Below are positions 23,343-31,761 of a DNA stretch of 41,974 nucleotides, one piece after another (the first letter of the stretch is position 1; every line of letters begins with the position of its first letter). Under the pieces are notes generated by a model. The model saw only the letters and a list, made by a program, of their open reading frames with translations, was not told the origin of the DNA and searched no databases. The DNA comes from Paenibacillus aestuarii (GTDB lineage: Bacteria; Bacillota; Bacilli; Paenibacillales; NBRC-103111). The stretch spans positions 1 through 41,974 of the forward strand of contig NZ_JAQFVF010000077.1 in assembly GCF_027789125.1 (NCBI RefSeq). The letters run 5' to 3'. Position numbers and translations under genes: made by a program.

Positions 23343-23912
23343 ATGAGAAAACTCGTATTGTTTATGCATATGTCGCTGGACGGGTATGCGTCGGATTCGA
23401 AAGGGGGACTCGATTGGATTCCGTACAACGAGGAATTAGAGAAATACGCCGAGGAGATCGTAGCAGAAGTCGGAGCACCAGTTTATGGACGCACGACGTA
23501 TCAGATGATGGAGAGCTACTGGCCCACGATGCTGGATGATCCGAATGCGTCGAGTCACGAAATGGAGCATGCCAAATGGCTGCAAGATGTTAAGAAGATC
23601 GTCATTTCCGGGACGATGGACAAGGTGGAATGGAACAATACAATGCTGATCAAGGACAATATCGCAGAGGAAATCAAGGTGCTCAAGGAGCAGCCTGGCA
23701 AAAATCTTGTCATCTTCGGCAGCCCGGGAGCGGCGAAGACGCTGCTTGAGCTCGGCCTGATCGACGAATTCCTACTGACGATTTGTCCAGTCGTCCTGGG
23801 CAGCGGAAAATCGGTATTCGACGGCGGCGTCGAGAAAATTAGGCTCAAGCTGCTGTCCAGCCGATCGTTCAAATCGGGCATTATCGCGACCCGCTATGAG
23901 TTGGAGAAATAG
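23343..23912 (+). CDS. RibD C-terminal/dihydrofolate reductase-like protein
   Basis: A protein of 189 residues of the RibD_C family (PF01872; similar to Bacillus YyaP/YwjB). It opens KLVLFMHMSLDGYASDSKGG, has VYGRTTYQMMESYWP, VVISG-like KKIVISGTMDKVEW, the nucleotide-binding KNLVIFGSPGAAKTLLELGL and DEFLLTICPVVLGSGKSVF. Members are presumed NADPH-dependent reductases, but physiological substrates are unknown. ATG 23343 has GAAGGAGG ahead. The coding sequence is visibly richer in G and C than the genes on either side, which fits acquisition from elsewhere or a different age. Confidence 0.88.
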   Translation: MRKLVLFMHMSLDGYASDSKGGLDWIPYNEELEKYAEEIVAEVGAPVYGRTTYQMMESYWPTMLDDPNASSHEMEHAKWLQDVKKIVISGTMDKVEWNNTMLIKDNIAEEIKVLKEQPGKNLVIFGSPGAAKTLLELGLIDEFLLTICPVVLGSGKSVFDGGVEKIRLKLLSSRSFKSGIIATRYELEK

Positions 23913-23964
23913 TCACGCTGTACAAGGTGCTCCGCTCTAACGGGGAACGTTATTTTAATTAAAC

Positions 23965-23990
23965 AGCCTGCCGGCGTTATCCGGCAGGCT
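23965..23990. terminator. Strong hairpin between convergent genes
   Basis: AGCCTGCCGG and CCGGCAGGCT pair perfectly around CGTTAT. T-tracts are weak on both sides; it lies between the rightward RibD-like gene and the leftward membrane-protein gene and may serve both. Confidence 0.65.
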
Positions 23991-24040
23991 TGATCATTAG
24001 CGGCATTAGAGTCATTTCCAAATTTAAACCGCTCGCTACA

Positions 24041-24532
24041 TTATAAAAAACCGAACGCATAAAGAAAGAACAGTACCCAGAGCACTGATAACATATATGC
24101 GAAATGAGGTTTATTAAAATGCAATCTAAGCATAGGAAACATTGCACAATACAAGAAGAAAGACCACCAATAATTCCATCCGCCCTCGTATGAAATAAAA
24201 CCGAAAAGATATTGAAACCCCTCCAACAGTGAAAAAGCTAAAATAAACCCAACTGTATAAAAGATTTTGTTCCTCGCGTTTGTACTTGGAAATTTAGATA
24301 AAAATATAAAAGCAATTAATGGATTTATGATGTAATTATGAATGGTTTCGTTGATGGTATGACCAAGAGCCGAATGGAGAATCCACAATTTATTTTGGTT
24401 GGTATAAAAATAATAAGTAAAGTTCATTAGTGCTATGTATAACATAGTAGCTTGAAATTCTCTTATTTTAAACCAATCGCCCAAGCGTAAAGAAACTAAT
24501 AATAGGCAAGTCGCTTCAATAATATAAAACAT
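24041..24532 (-). CDS. CBO0543-type multi-pass membrane protein
   Basis: A leftward gene for 163 residues with about five membrane segments and many aromatic residues: LLLVSLRLGDWFKIREFQAT, MNFTYYFYTNQNKLW, the loop HSALGHTINETIHNYIINPL, YTVGFILAFSLLEGFQYLFG, and a Trp/Tyr-rich end. The layout resembles small Bacillota membrane proteins annotated as CBO0543 family, of unknown function. ATG 24532 has AAGGAGAT about ten bases ahead. The gene is strongly AT-rich. Confidence 0.6.
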   Translation of the reverse strand: MFYIIEATCLLLVSLRLGDWFKIREFQATMLYIALMNFTYYFYTNQNKLWILHSALGHTINETIHNYIINPLIAFIFLSKFPSTNARNKIFYTVGFILAFSLLEGFQYLFGFISYEGGWNYWWSFFLYCAMFPMLRLHFNKPHFAYMLSVLWVLFFLYAFGFL

Positions 24533-24670
24533 CGGCGGTATCTCCTTGAAAGTTACTTACAGTAGTTTCTCCAATAAAGTTTATAAGTAACTTACTTTAT
24601 TAAATTTTAAGTATATGTTCGCTTAATTTAGAACAGGGGCGCTTTATTTTGGATTGCAGGAGGTTAGATT

Positions 24671-25223
24671 ATGATATCTGTTAAAGCACGGGCAACATTT
24701 AGTCCGGATGGTCCGTTCAAACTGACCACGATAAAGCGCAGGGATCTTGAGCCGCATGATGTCCTTATTGAGATTAAATACGCTGGTATTTGCCACTCTC
24801 TCTGATATCCATACGGCTCAGTTCGGGGACACGAGATTGCTGGTATTGTTACTCAAGTTGGTTCGGAAGTCAAAAAATATACCGCTGGTGACCGAGTTGG
24901 GGTAGGCTGCATGGTTGACTCCTGTCGGGAGTGTGATCCTTGTCGTAAGGGAGAAGAACAATATTGCCTCAAAGGAAACACAGACACCTATGCAGCATTC
25001 GACAGATACGGGCAATATACGCAAGGCGGCTATTCCACACACATTGTCGTGACGGAAGATTTTGTGGTTAGAATTCCTGATGGTATGGAGCTTGACGTAG
25101 CTGCGCCGCTCTTGTAAGATCGAGGTTATTTCCGCTAAACAGATTGATGAAGCCTGGGAGCGCGTATTAGCTTCAGATGTCCGATATCGATTTGTAATCG
25201 ACATCAGTACGATGGAGAATTAA
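24671..25223 (+). pseudogene. Zinc-dependent alcohol dehydrogenase, decayed
   Basis: An AdhP/YahK-type cinnamyl/NAD(P)-dependent alcohol dehydrogenase with two lesions. The start is intact (MISVKARATFSPDGPFKLTT, then IKYAGICHS), but extra CTCT bases at about 24797-24804 shift the frame and part of the H-S-D-I-H-T...P-G-H-E region is missing. The frame resumes as GHEIAGIVTQVGSEVKKYTA with the structural zinc cysteines in DSCRECDPCRKGEEQYC. After DVAAPLL the whole NAD-binding domain is gone, and the sequence jumps to the C-terminal tail IEVISAKQIDEAWERVLASD, then VRYRFVIDISTMEN and a stop. About half of a normal 340-350 residue enzyme remains. Confidence 0.85.
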
Positions 25224-25251
25224 ATAACGAGTAACCCTAGTCGCATAATTG

Positions 25252-25278
25252 GGCACACCTACATCGGTGTGCCTCTTT
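25252..25278 (+). terminator. Rho-independent terminator of the lost dehydrogenase
   Basis: GGCACACC and GGTGTGCC pair perfectly around TACATC, followed by TCTTT. It sits 28 bases after the pseudogene stop. Confidence 0.7.
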
Positions 25279-25510
25279 GATTGGCGTTGAACGCTCATCT
25301 TGAATGGACATACCAATATGTTTTCTGTAAAGAGAATAGAAAAACTGGACTCATGAATTTTTTACGGAAGTGTTAGAGCAAATCTTAGGTGGGAGTTTTT
25401 TACTGCAGAGGAGAAACATCAGCGAGTGTGTAATGCGCGACGCGGAGGGGAGGTATATAAATTGGTAATTTTCCAATAATATAAAGATATCTCATATCGG
25501 AGTGAATGTT

Positions 25511-26350
25511 GTGCATAATTCTTATTGGTTTTTTGCTTTACTTATTTCAAGCACAATAATATTCTGTTTTTTATTATTAAAGAAAAGAAATTTCCAAACT
25601 GTATTACTTTATTTAACAATGGTTGGATATGGTTATATCATCGAAACCACGATTTTTAATTTCTTAGGAAGCTATGATTATTACCCGAACCTTATTAGGC
25701 ATAATTCATTTTATGATAGTGAATTGGGAGCATTTTTCTCAAACGCGCTATCTTTACCGGTCATTGCAACCCTGATAGCAACTTTCCAATTAAATTGGTT
25801 TTGGATCGTCTTTTTTTCAGGATACTTTGTTGGCATTGAATGGTTATTTTTAAAGCTCCATATCTATACACATCACTGGTGGAGATTAGAATATACGGGA
25901 TTGGGTCTACCGATATATTTTGTTTTAGCTAAAGTTTTTTATAAATGGATTTTACTTCCTTCAAAAGGATTCAAACATTATTTTATGCTTTATTTAATTA
26001 CTGGCTCCATTTCTGCGAGCGCCCATATTCTTCCGATGCTCTTTTTCTTGAATCGATTTTATCGCCCTGGATGGTTCGAAAATGAAGGTCGCGATTCCAT
26101 CGCATTCTCAGCAATTTATTATTTGTGCGCAAGCCTTTTCTATTGTTTAATTGTTAAAGTCAAGTGGAAAACGAAATGGATAAAATACATCTTATCAGGT
26201 TTATTTACTTATATCGTGAATCTAGTTCTAATAAAGTTTGGAATCCTTTACAGTCTTGTTTGGTGGGACCAGATGTATTATGTTTGTTTATCCTTATTGC
26301 TTATCGTGCTTGTTAAGATCATAGATACAAGATTATTTAATCCGAACTAA
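25511..26350 (+). CDS. Multi-pass membrane protein, unknown (CBO0543-like)
   Basis: A gene for about 279 residues with eight or so membrane segments and a high content of Phe, Trp and Tyr: SYWFFALLISSTIIFCFLLL, YLTMVGYGYIIETTIFNFLG, WFWIVFFSGYFVGIEWLFLK, then HIYTHHWWRLEYTGLGLPIY and a C-terminal pair of helices. The His/Trp-rich middle and overall layout resemble the leftward gene at 24041. The start is GTG 25511, eight bases after GGAG; GTG 25502 overlaps that site. It has its own terminator and no partner. The function is unknown. Confidence 0.6.
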   Translation: MHNSYWFFALLISSTIIFCFLLLKKRNFQTVLLYLTMVGYGYIIETTIFNFLGSYDYYPNLIRHNSFYDSELGAFFSNALSLPVIATLIATFQLNWFWIVFFSGYFVGIEWLFLKLHIYTHHWWRLEYTGLGLPIYFVLAKVFYKWILLPSKGFKHYFMLYLITGSISASAHILPMLFFLNRFYRPGWFENEGRDSIAFSAIYYLCASLFYCLIVKVKWKTKWIKYILSGLFTYIVNLVLIKFGILYSLVWWDQMYYVCLSLLLIVLVKIIDTRLFNPN

Positions 26351-26354
26351 CCAT

Positions 26355-26390
26355 CAGGTGCTACTCTCATTAGAGAAATGCACCTGTTTT
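26355..26390 (+). terminator. Rho-independent terminator
   Basis: CAGGTGC (26355-26361) pairs with GCACCTG (26380-26386), with an inner CTCT/AGAG pairing, followed by TTTT. Confidence 0.75.
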
Positions 26391-27050
26391 GCCGTTTAGA
26401 ATATGTTTAAGATCTATCCAACAAGAGCTTTTTTATTGATTCAATAGGCAAAAGCTTTTGTAGTGTTCATTTAACTTTGATTTGAAATTCTGTAGACTCA
26501 TTTTTTTATTTTGTAATTCTGCTCCTTTTAAGAAACTTGTATTTTCCTTAATTGTTCCCGGGCATAAGAGCTTGATTAGAATTGGAGTTTACAAGAAACG
26601 AATCATAATTGCTCATACCACTTTTCCTAAAATTATAATTATTGTACTCAAAGGAAAATCATTATTAATCTGATTATCCGCTTTTAATTCTGTTTTATGT
26701 CAAAATAGACACGCATTCAGCCTAAATGTTTCCATTAAGTATATTTTATATGAAGTCCATACAGATGAGTTTATTTAAAAATAAACTTCTACTCAATAAT
26801 TACAAAATTATGTTTCCTTAAAGAAAGCGAAGAAAAGCGTTTCACGTGAATTTTCTGCCGCGTGGCAGGCACCGGATCTACGTAGGCAAATTTGTGTCAT
26901 TAGACAACAAGTGTCCGGCGATACAAACATGAGTGAACGTTCTTATCAAAAGCATGAGTAATCTTGGGCAATGAATCTGATACTGCATAGTTTAAGATCA
27001 TTCGCACTTAACCGTATCACAAAATGGCGAATTTTGTCGAATGCTATTAG
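26391..27050. other. Long AT-rich gap without a supported gene
   Basis: An open frame at 26482-26673 has no ribosome site and low-complexity composition, so I do not call it. Around 26825-26970 two frames are open for about 40 codons each, possibly debris of a lost gene. No RNA gene is recognised. Confidence 0.35.
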
Positions 27051-27078
27051 ACCTCTAATTTAAATTTAGAGGTTTTTT
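27051..27078 (+). terminator. Orphan rho-independent terminator, likely intron target
   Basis: ACCTCTAA (27051-27058) and TTAGAGGT (27066-27073) form a perfect stem followed by six T residues. No intact gene precedes it. The intron-like remnant begins two bases after the T-tract. Confidence 0.75.
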
Positions 27079-27080
27079 CG

Positions 27081-27242
27081 TGCGCTTGGCAGCGCATCGA
27101 CTAAAGAATGAAAGTCTCTAGCATGCGACGAGGAGGCGGAAGTGTAAAGCTGACCAATAGTGCTCTGTCTGTGAGGTAGGGTGCGGATGATTGTGTAATC
27201 TGCTGTGGGTTAAAGTTCTTACCTGCAATACCCATACCGGCT
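27081..27242 (+). mobile_element. 5' remnant of a class C group II intron
   Basis: The segment starts GTGCGCTTGGCAGCGCATCG and continues ACTAAAGAATGAAAGTCTCT. This matches the class C group II intron 5' end in order and spacing: GUGYG, GGCA, then an ACUAxxGxxUGAxAGUC element as in the Oceanobacillus iheyensis intron. The GAGGTAGGGTGCGG and ACCTGCAATACCCATACCGG stretches further on look like more of domain I. It sits directly downstream of a terminator hairpin, the typical insertion site of class C introns. No reverse transcriptase ORF and no domain V are visible, so it is a truncated relic; the right boundary is uncertain. Confidence 0.5.
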
Positions 27243-27343
27243 TTAATCAACGCAATAGTAATCTAAGAATAGATCAATAATCGATGGGGATAGGTCATTG
27301 TTTAGAAGAAATCAATGACGTAAGATATCAATATCGCAATCAA

Positions 27344-27358
27344 ATGAAAGCGAATTCA
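27344..27358 (+). promoter_or_regulatory. cre-like catabolite repression site
   Basis: ATGAAAGCGAATTCA matches the CcpA consensus WTGNAANCGNWNNCW at every defined position. It lies about 140 bases upstream of the oligosaccharide transporter genes. A single degenerate match can occur by chance, but the context is right. Confidence 0.4.
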
Positions 27359-27495
27359 ACTCAAGTATGGCGTCAAAATCCTTGATAAGCCGTTGGGCTG
27401 AGTAGAGTTGACTGCTGCCATTTCAGCACTTCATATTTTTTTTGGATATCGTTATTTGTCAATAAATTCGTTGAATATAAAATAGGGGGCCTGAC

Positions 27496-28419
27496 ATGGT
27501 ACGAATAGAAAAATACAGCAAGAAAAGCATCCCAATAATAAAATTCCTCTTTATTATGCCTTTTATGGTTCTACTTGGTGTCTTTGCATACTACCCGCTA
27601 TATGGTTGGGTTTATGCATTCTTTGACTATACGCCGCCGATTCCGCTATCCCAATCGCCGTTTGTGGGTTTGAAGTGGTTTCATACCTTGGTCGAAAACC
27701 AAGTAAAGATCGATCAAACGCTTCAAATTCTCAAGAACACGTTTGGGATGAGTGGCTTGAATCTGCTATTCTCCTGGCTTCCAATGATTTTTGCCATATT
27801 CCTGACTGAGATCAAGTCTGTACGGTTCCGGAGGTTCATACAGACGGTAACAACCTTGCCGAACTTTATCAGCTGGGTATTGGTCTATTCACTGGCATTT
27901 TCAATGTTCTCTAGTCAAGGTATAGTCAACAGCCTTTTGAAACAACTTGGATTTATCGATTCCCCGATTTTACTTCTTCAAAATTCCGACCATGTTTGGA
28001 TTATGATGTGGATATGGACAACCTGGAAAACATTGGGTTGGTCAGCCATATTGTATATAGCAGCAATTATGGGCATAGATGATTCGCTATATGAAGCGGC
28101 CTATGTAGACGGTGCGACAAGAATGAGGGTGATCTGGCATGTTGTATTGCCAAGTATGGTGCCAACCTATTTCGTATTGTTGATGCTCCAAATTGCGAGT
28201 TTCCTGAATAATGGTTTAGAGCAATATTTTGTATTTCAAAATGCATTTAATAAGGATTCCATACAGGTTTTAGACTTATATGTTTACAACCTTGCAATGG
28301 GAGGCGGCAGCTATTCGGTGTCCGTTGCAATCAGTGTGCTTAAGAGCTTGATCAGTGTTGTGCTTCTCTTTTCTGTGAACGGACTATCAAAAAGATTAAG
28401 GGGAGAGAGTATTGTATGA
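27496..28419 (+). CDS. Oligosaccharide ABC transporter permease, LplB-type
   Basis: A permease of 307 residues of the LplB/YtcO-like branch of CUT1 importers common in Paenibacillus. It opens with a basic stretch and FLFIMPFMVLLGVFAYYPLY, has about six membrane segments, and has the cytoplasmic EAA loop EAAYVDGATRMRVIWHVVLP. ATG 27496 has AGGGGG six bases ahead. Its stop overlaps the start of the next permease gene in the ATGA form, so the two are translationally coupled. No ATPase is encoded nearby. Confidence 0.9.
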   Translation: MVRIEKYSKKSIPIIKFLFIMPFMVLLGVFAYYPLYGWVYAFFDYTPPIPLSQSPFVGLKWFHTLVENQVKIDQTLQILKNTFGMSGLNLLFSWLPMIFAIFLTEIKSVRFRRFIQTVTTLPNFISWVLVYSLAFSMFSSQGIVNSLLKQLGFIDSPILLLQNSDHVWIMMWIWTTWKTLGWSAILYIAAIMGIDDSLYEAAYVDGATRMRVIWHVVLPSMVPTYFVLLMLQIASFLNNGLEQYFVFQNAFNKDSIQVLDLYVYNLAMGGGSYSVSVAISVLKSLISVVLLFSVNGLSKRLRGESIV

Positions 28420-29384
28420 GTCATACAGCAGCAGGGCTGGCGCCAAATGATAAAGTGCCCGGTAGTCATCTCACCAGAAAAATGAAAGTCCAAGTCAGCG
28501 CAACAGACAAGATGATTACTGTTTTAATATATGGGTTGTTTTCTCTGTATGCGCTTATATGTGTATATCCATTTTACTCCATCATTATTAATACCATAAG
28601 CGCTAATGATATCAGTGCCAAAGGTGATGTTATCTTCTACCCGATAAATATCCAATTCCATAACTACGTGGATGCGTTTAAAATACCGGGATTGTGGGAT
28701 GCTGCCGTTGTATCTGTAGCAAGGACCGTGATTGGAACCACGTTGACGGTAGGGGCTTCCGCTTTTCTGGGATTCATGTTTACCCAGGAGGATATGTGGA
28801 GGAGAAAATTTTGGTATCGCTATACGGTTTTAACCATGTTTTTTAATGCCGGCGTTATTCCTTGGTATTTGACAATGAGGTCTTTGCATCTGACAAACAA
28901 TTTTTTGGCCTACATTCTGCCGACGATTGTAGCTCCGTTTTTTATCATTCTTGTAAAAACTTTCGTGGAATCAACGCCGAAGGAATTGCAACATGCGGCA
29001 AGTATCGACGGCGCCGGGACCATGACTCTTTTTTTCAAGATCATGTTGCCTATTTGTAAACCCATATTAGCTACAGTTGCTATATTTGCAGCAGTGGATC
29101 AGTGGAATTCCTTCCAGGATACGTTGTTGTTAGTCACGGAGAGCAAACTTTATAGCTTACAGTTTATTCTATACAACTATATGAATCAGGCAAGTTCCTT
29201 ATCCAGCATGGTAAACCTGCAGAATGCCGGCTCGACAGCGATGTCAAGTCTGGCAACGAAGCAAACGACGACTTCCATTCGAATGACGGTGACTGTTATT
29301 GTTGTAGCGCCTATTTTGTTGGTTTATCCGATTTTCCAAAGTTTTTTTGTAAAGGGGATTATGATCGGTGCAGTGAAAGGATAA
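28416..29384 (+). CDS. Oligosaccharide ABC transporter permease, YtcP-type
   Basis: A permease of 322 residues, the partner of the preceding gene product. After a hydrophilic N-terminal extension of about 30 residues it has LIYGLFSLYALICVYPFYSI, the GNTI-like ANDISAKGDV loop, NAGVIPWYLTMRSLHLTNNF, the EAA loop LQHAASIDGAGTMTLFFKIM, and the family ending KGIMIGAVKG. This pattern is that of YtcP/CUT1 permeases for complex carbohydrates. The start overlaps the previous gene by four bases. Confidence 0.9.
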   Translation: MSHTAAGLAPNDKVPGSHLTRKMKVQVSATDKMITVLIYGLFSLYALICVYPFYSIIINTISANDISAKGDVIFYPINIQFHNYVDAFKIPGLWDAAVVSVARTVIGTTLTVGASAFLGFMFTQEDMWRRKFWYRYTVLTMFFNAGVIPWYLTMRSLHLTNNFLAYILPTIVAPFFIILVKTFVESTPKELQHAASIDGAGTMTLFFKIMLPICKPILATVAIFAAVDQWNSFQDTLLLVTESKLYSLQFILYNYMNQASSLSSMVNLQNAGSTAMSSLATKQTTTSIRMTVTVIVVAPILLVYPIFQSFFVKGIMIGAVKG

Positions 29385-29426
29385 TTTGCACCGGATTAAT
29401 AAATTGAAAAATTATGGGGGTTGAGT

Positions 29427-31217
29427 ATGCATAAACCTGGTAAAGCAATAAAAAAATCGGCGTTGTTATTGTTTGCTAGCCTTTTCATGGTATCGGTCGC
29501 ATTAACCGGCTGTGGAGAAGAATCTAATAATAAGTCTGCATCAACGGAACCAAGTAAGTCATCGAACCCAGGTACTGAAGCTACATCCAAGGCACTAGAT
29601 CACAGTAAACCGCTGACCATAACTGTTTTTGACAATGCAGCAAATTATCAAGGAGAGCAGAAAGGGTGGTACGGAAAGCTTATTAAGGATAAGTTCAATA
29701 TCACTCTGAACATTCTTGCTCCGCAGATTGCCGGCGATCAGCTATACAAGACAAGATCGGCAGCAGGTAATTTGGGCGATCTCCTGATCGTCAGTAACAA
29801 TCAGTTGGAAGAATTAATTCCGGCCGGTCTGATTATGGACCTCACGGATAAGATCAAGAATACGCCGAACCTGTCCAAATATGTGGACAATCATTTCAAA
29901 CCTTTCAATGCAGCATTCCAAAAAGTAAATCCTAGTGGCAAGATTTATGCTTTGCCGACCTTTGAGGCCGATACTTCACCAACGACATACTCGGAACAAA
30001 TCCCTTACTCAAGCCCAATAATGCCTTGGGATTATTATAAGGGTGTCGGGGCTCCCAAGCTGAACAATCTGGATGATCTTTTGAATGTACTGAAACAAAT
30101 GCATGAGAAATATCCGAAGACTCCGGACGGTAAACCGATCGCTCCAATCACGTTGTGGAAGGATTGGGACAGCAGAGGCACTATGGAAAATGCACGCTGG
30201 TTGAGCAATTGGTACGGTTATGAGCAGCCAGAAGGAACCACGACCATGCAGTTAAATGCAAAAGGCGACGTCGTTCCCCTCATCGATGACAACAGTATGT
30301 ATAAGAAAATTCTGCAATTCTATTTTAAAGCAAATCAGATGGGTTTGGTTGACCCTGACTCGCCGACCCAGGATTGGAACAAAGTATCGGAAAAGTTGAC
30401 CAACAAGCAGGTATTTCTTTTGTGGTACTCATGGGAAACAGGGTTCTACAATACAATTGAAAGAGGTAAAAAGGGTGATGGGAATGTTGCTATTCCGATC
30501 GCTGACACGCACATCATTCAGTCAAGTGATGCCTATTACGGCAATGGAAGAGCGTTTGCTATCGGTTCCAAAGCCAATGATCCCGATCGGATCATGGAAT
30601 TCATAGATTGGCTGGCTTCTCCTGAAGGCTTGCGCTACTATGTGAACGGATTTGAAGGCTTCAACTACGAAAAGACGGCAGATGGTAAATTTAAGCTGAC
30701 CGAAGTAGGTCAAACCGCATTCCAGAAAAATACACCTGTTCCAGATCAGTACGGAGGCGGCGGATATCAGGACGGACAAAGCAAGCTCAACACGATGATT
30801 ATAAGCGATTTTGCCAAAGATCCAATGACAGGAGAGTTCTATAACAGTAATTACTGGGCTGCAACAATTGAAGCGAACAAGACAGCGCTAACGACGGATT
30901 GGCAAAACACCTATAATGCAGAAAACGCAACTGATTACTACTTGAAACATAAGATGATCGATATCGTCCCCAATATCAATACAAGTCTAGGCAGCGATTC
31001 ATCAGATATTAAAAACAAACGCAGCCAGATTTCTGACTATGTAAAGAACACATCTTGGAAAATGGTATTTGCAAAGAATCAAGCAGAGTTCGACAAACTT
31101 TGGGAAATGATGAAGAAAGATGTAATAGGCCTCGGTTGGAATGATGTCTTCGCCTCGGATACGGCAAAAGCGCAACAGATTATTAAAATGCGTACCGATG
31201 CATTAGCTAGCAAGTAA
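29427..31217 (+). CDS. Oligosaccharide-binding lipoprotein (LipO-like)
   Basis: A large extracellular solute-binding lipoprotein of about 596 residues. The signal ends in VALTGC with acylated Cys29, followed by a Ser/Asn/Lys-rich linker. The mature part opens KPLTITVFDNAANYQGEQKG and contains FNITLNILAPQ, SGKIYALPTFEADTSPTT and AIGSKANDPDRIMEFIDWLA, a pattern of the LipO/YtcQ binding proteins that go with LplB/YtcP permeases. ATG 29427 follows GGGGG at good spacing; TTG 29421 is also in frame. The gene lies 42 bases after the second permease gene and ends at a strong terminator, so the three genes form one operon. Confidence 0.9.
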   Translation: MHKPGKAIKKSALLLFASLFMVSVALTGCGEESNNKSASTEPSKSSNPGTEATSKALDHSKPLTITVFDNAANYQGEQKGWYGKLIKDKFNITLNILAPQIAGDQLYKTRSAAGNLGDLLIVSNNQLEELIPAGLIMDLTDKIKNTPNLSKYVDNHFKPFNAAFQKVNPSGKIYALPTFEADTSPTTYSEQIPYSSPIMPWDYYKGVGAPKLNNLDDLLNVLKQMHEKYPKTPDGKPIAPITLWKDWDSRGTMENARWLSNWYGYEQPEGTTTMQLNAKGDVVPLIDDNSMYKKILQFYFKANQMGLVDPDSPTQDWNKVSEKLTNKQVFLLWYSWETGFYNTIERGKKGDGNVAIPIADTHIIQSSDAYYGNGRAFAIGSKANDPDRIMEFIDWLASPEGLRYYVNGFEGFNYEKTADGKFKLTEVGQTAFQKNTPVPDQYGGGGYQDGQSKLNTMIISDFAKDPMTGEFYNSNYWAATIEANKTALTTDWQNTYNAENATDYYLKHKMIDIVPNINTSLGSDSSDIKNKRSQISDYVKNTSWKMVFAKNQAEFDKLWEMMKKDVIGLGWNDVFASDTAKAQQIIKMRTDALASK

Positions 31218-31232
31218 AAATCATAATTTTAT

Positions 31233-31279
31233 AATGAATGAGGGATATGTATTATTTATATTTCCCTCATTCATTTTCT
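31233..31279 (+). terminator. Rho-independent terminator of the importer operon
   Basis: AATGAATGAGGGA (31233-31245) and TCCCTCATTCATT (31263-31275) form a perfect 13-pair stem, followed by TTTC. Confidence 0.85.
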
Positions 31280-31686
31280 GGTTCTAGACAAATACACAGA
31301 CTGTCGATGATCTATTGCAGACCCTTGCGAAGGCACTTTAGTGGAACGAGTTCGCTTAATGAAAGGACAAGGGGATTATGTCAGAGGCCTGAATTTATCT
31401 CAATGGAGTCATGCATGGACAAACGGCAGACAACAGCAAATTCTGTACCATCCGTCGGATCTGGGAGGACGTAGAAAGGTGAGCGTGATCCTTCCGATAG
31501 GCATTCGCTTCAGGAACACGGGCACTTTCCGGTATGCACTGAGTTTTTGGCAGGGGGTTGCGAAGCAGACAGAATGTTGCGTGTAGAGAATAAGTGTTAT
31601 CACCATAACCAGCTGCTCCATTTCAATGAGCATCTAGTTTTCGATCTAGGCAAGAGTGCCGAAGGAGCTGACGTTCCCCTACTTTA
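31280..31686. other. Gap with possible gene debris
   Basis: An open frame at about 31341-31586 reads protein-like in its middle (LSQWSHAWTNGRQQQILYHP) but lacks a ribosome site and resembles nothing I know. I treat it as debris at best. Confidence 0.3.
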
Positions 31687-31715
31687 TTGACTGTTTTCAA
31701 ACGGTAATATATGCT
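31687..31715 (+). promoter_or_regulatory. Sigma-A promoter for the AraC-type regulator
   Basis: TTGACT (31687-31692), a 17-base spacer, and TATGCT (31710-31715). The predicted start is about 40 bases before the regulator's ATG. Confidence 0.55.
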
Positions 31716-31761
31716 AATAAAAAATTGATGTATTCTCATTTTTTGATACTGGAGGATCATG

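Noticed and set aside
26482..26673. 63-residue rightward open frame
   Set aside because: No ribosome site, hydrophobic low-complexity composition in AT-rich DNA, no recognisable motif.
26825..26970. Two overlapping open frames of about 40 codons
   Set aside because: Neither has a start with a ribosome site, and they cannot both be real; no family recognised.
31341..31586. 81-residue rightward open frame with a protein-like middle
   Set aside because: No start signal, no recognised family; listed only as possible debris in a gap.
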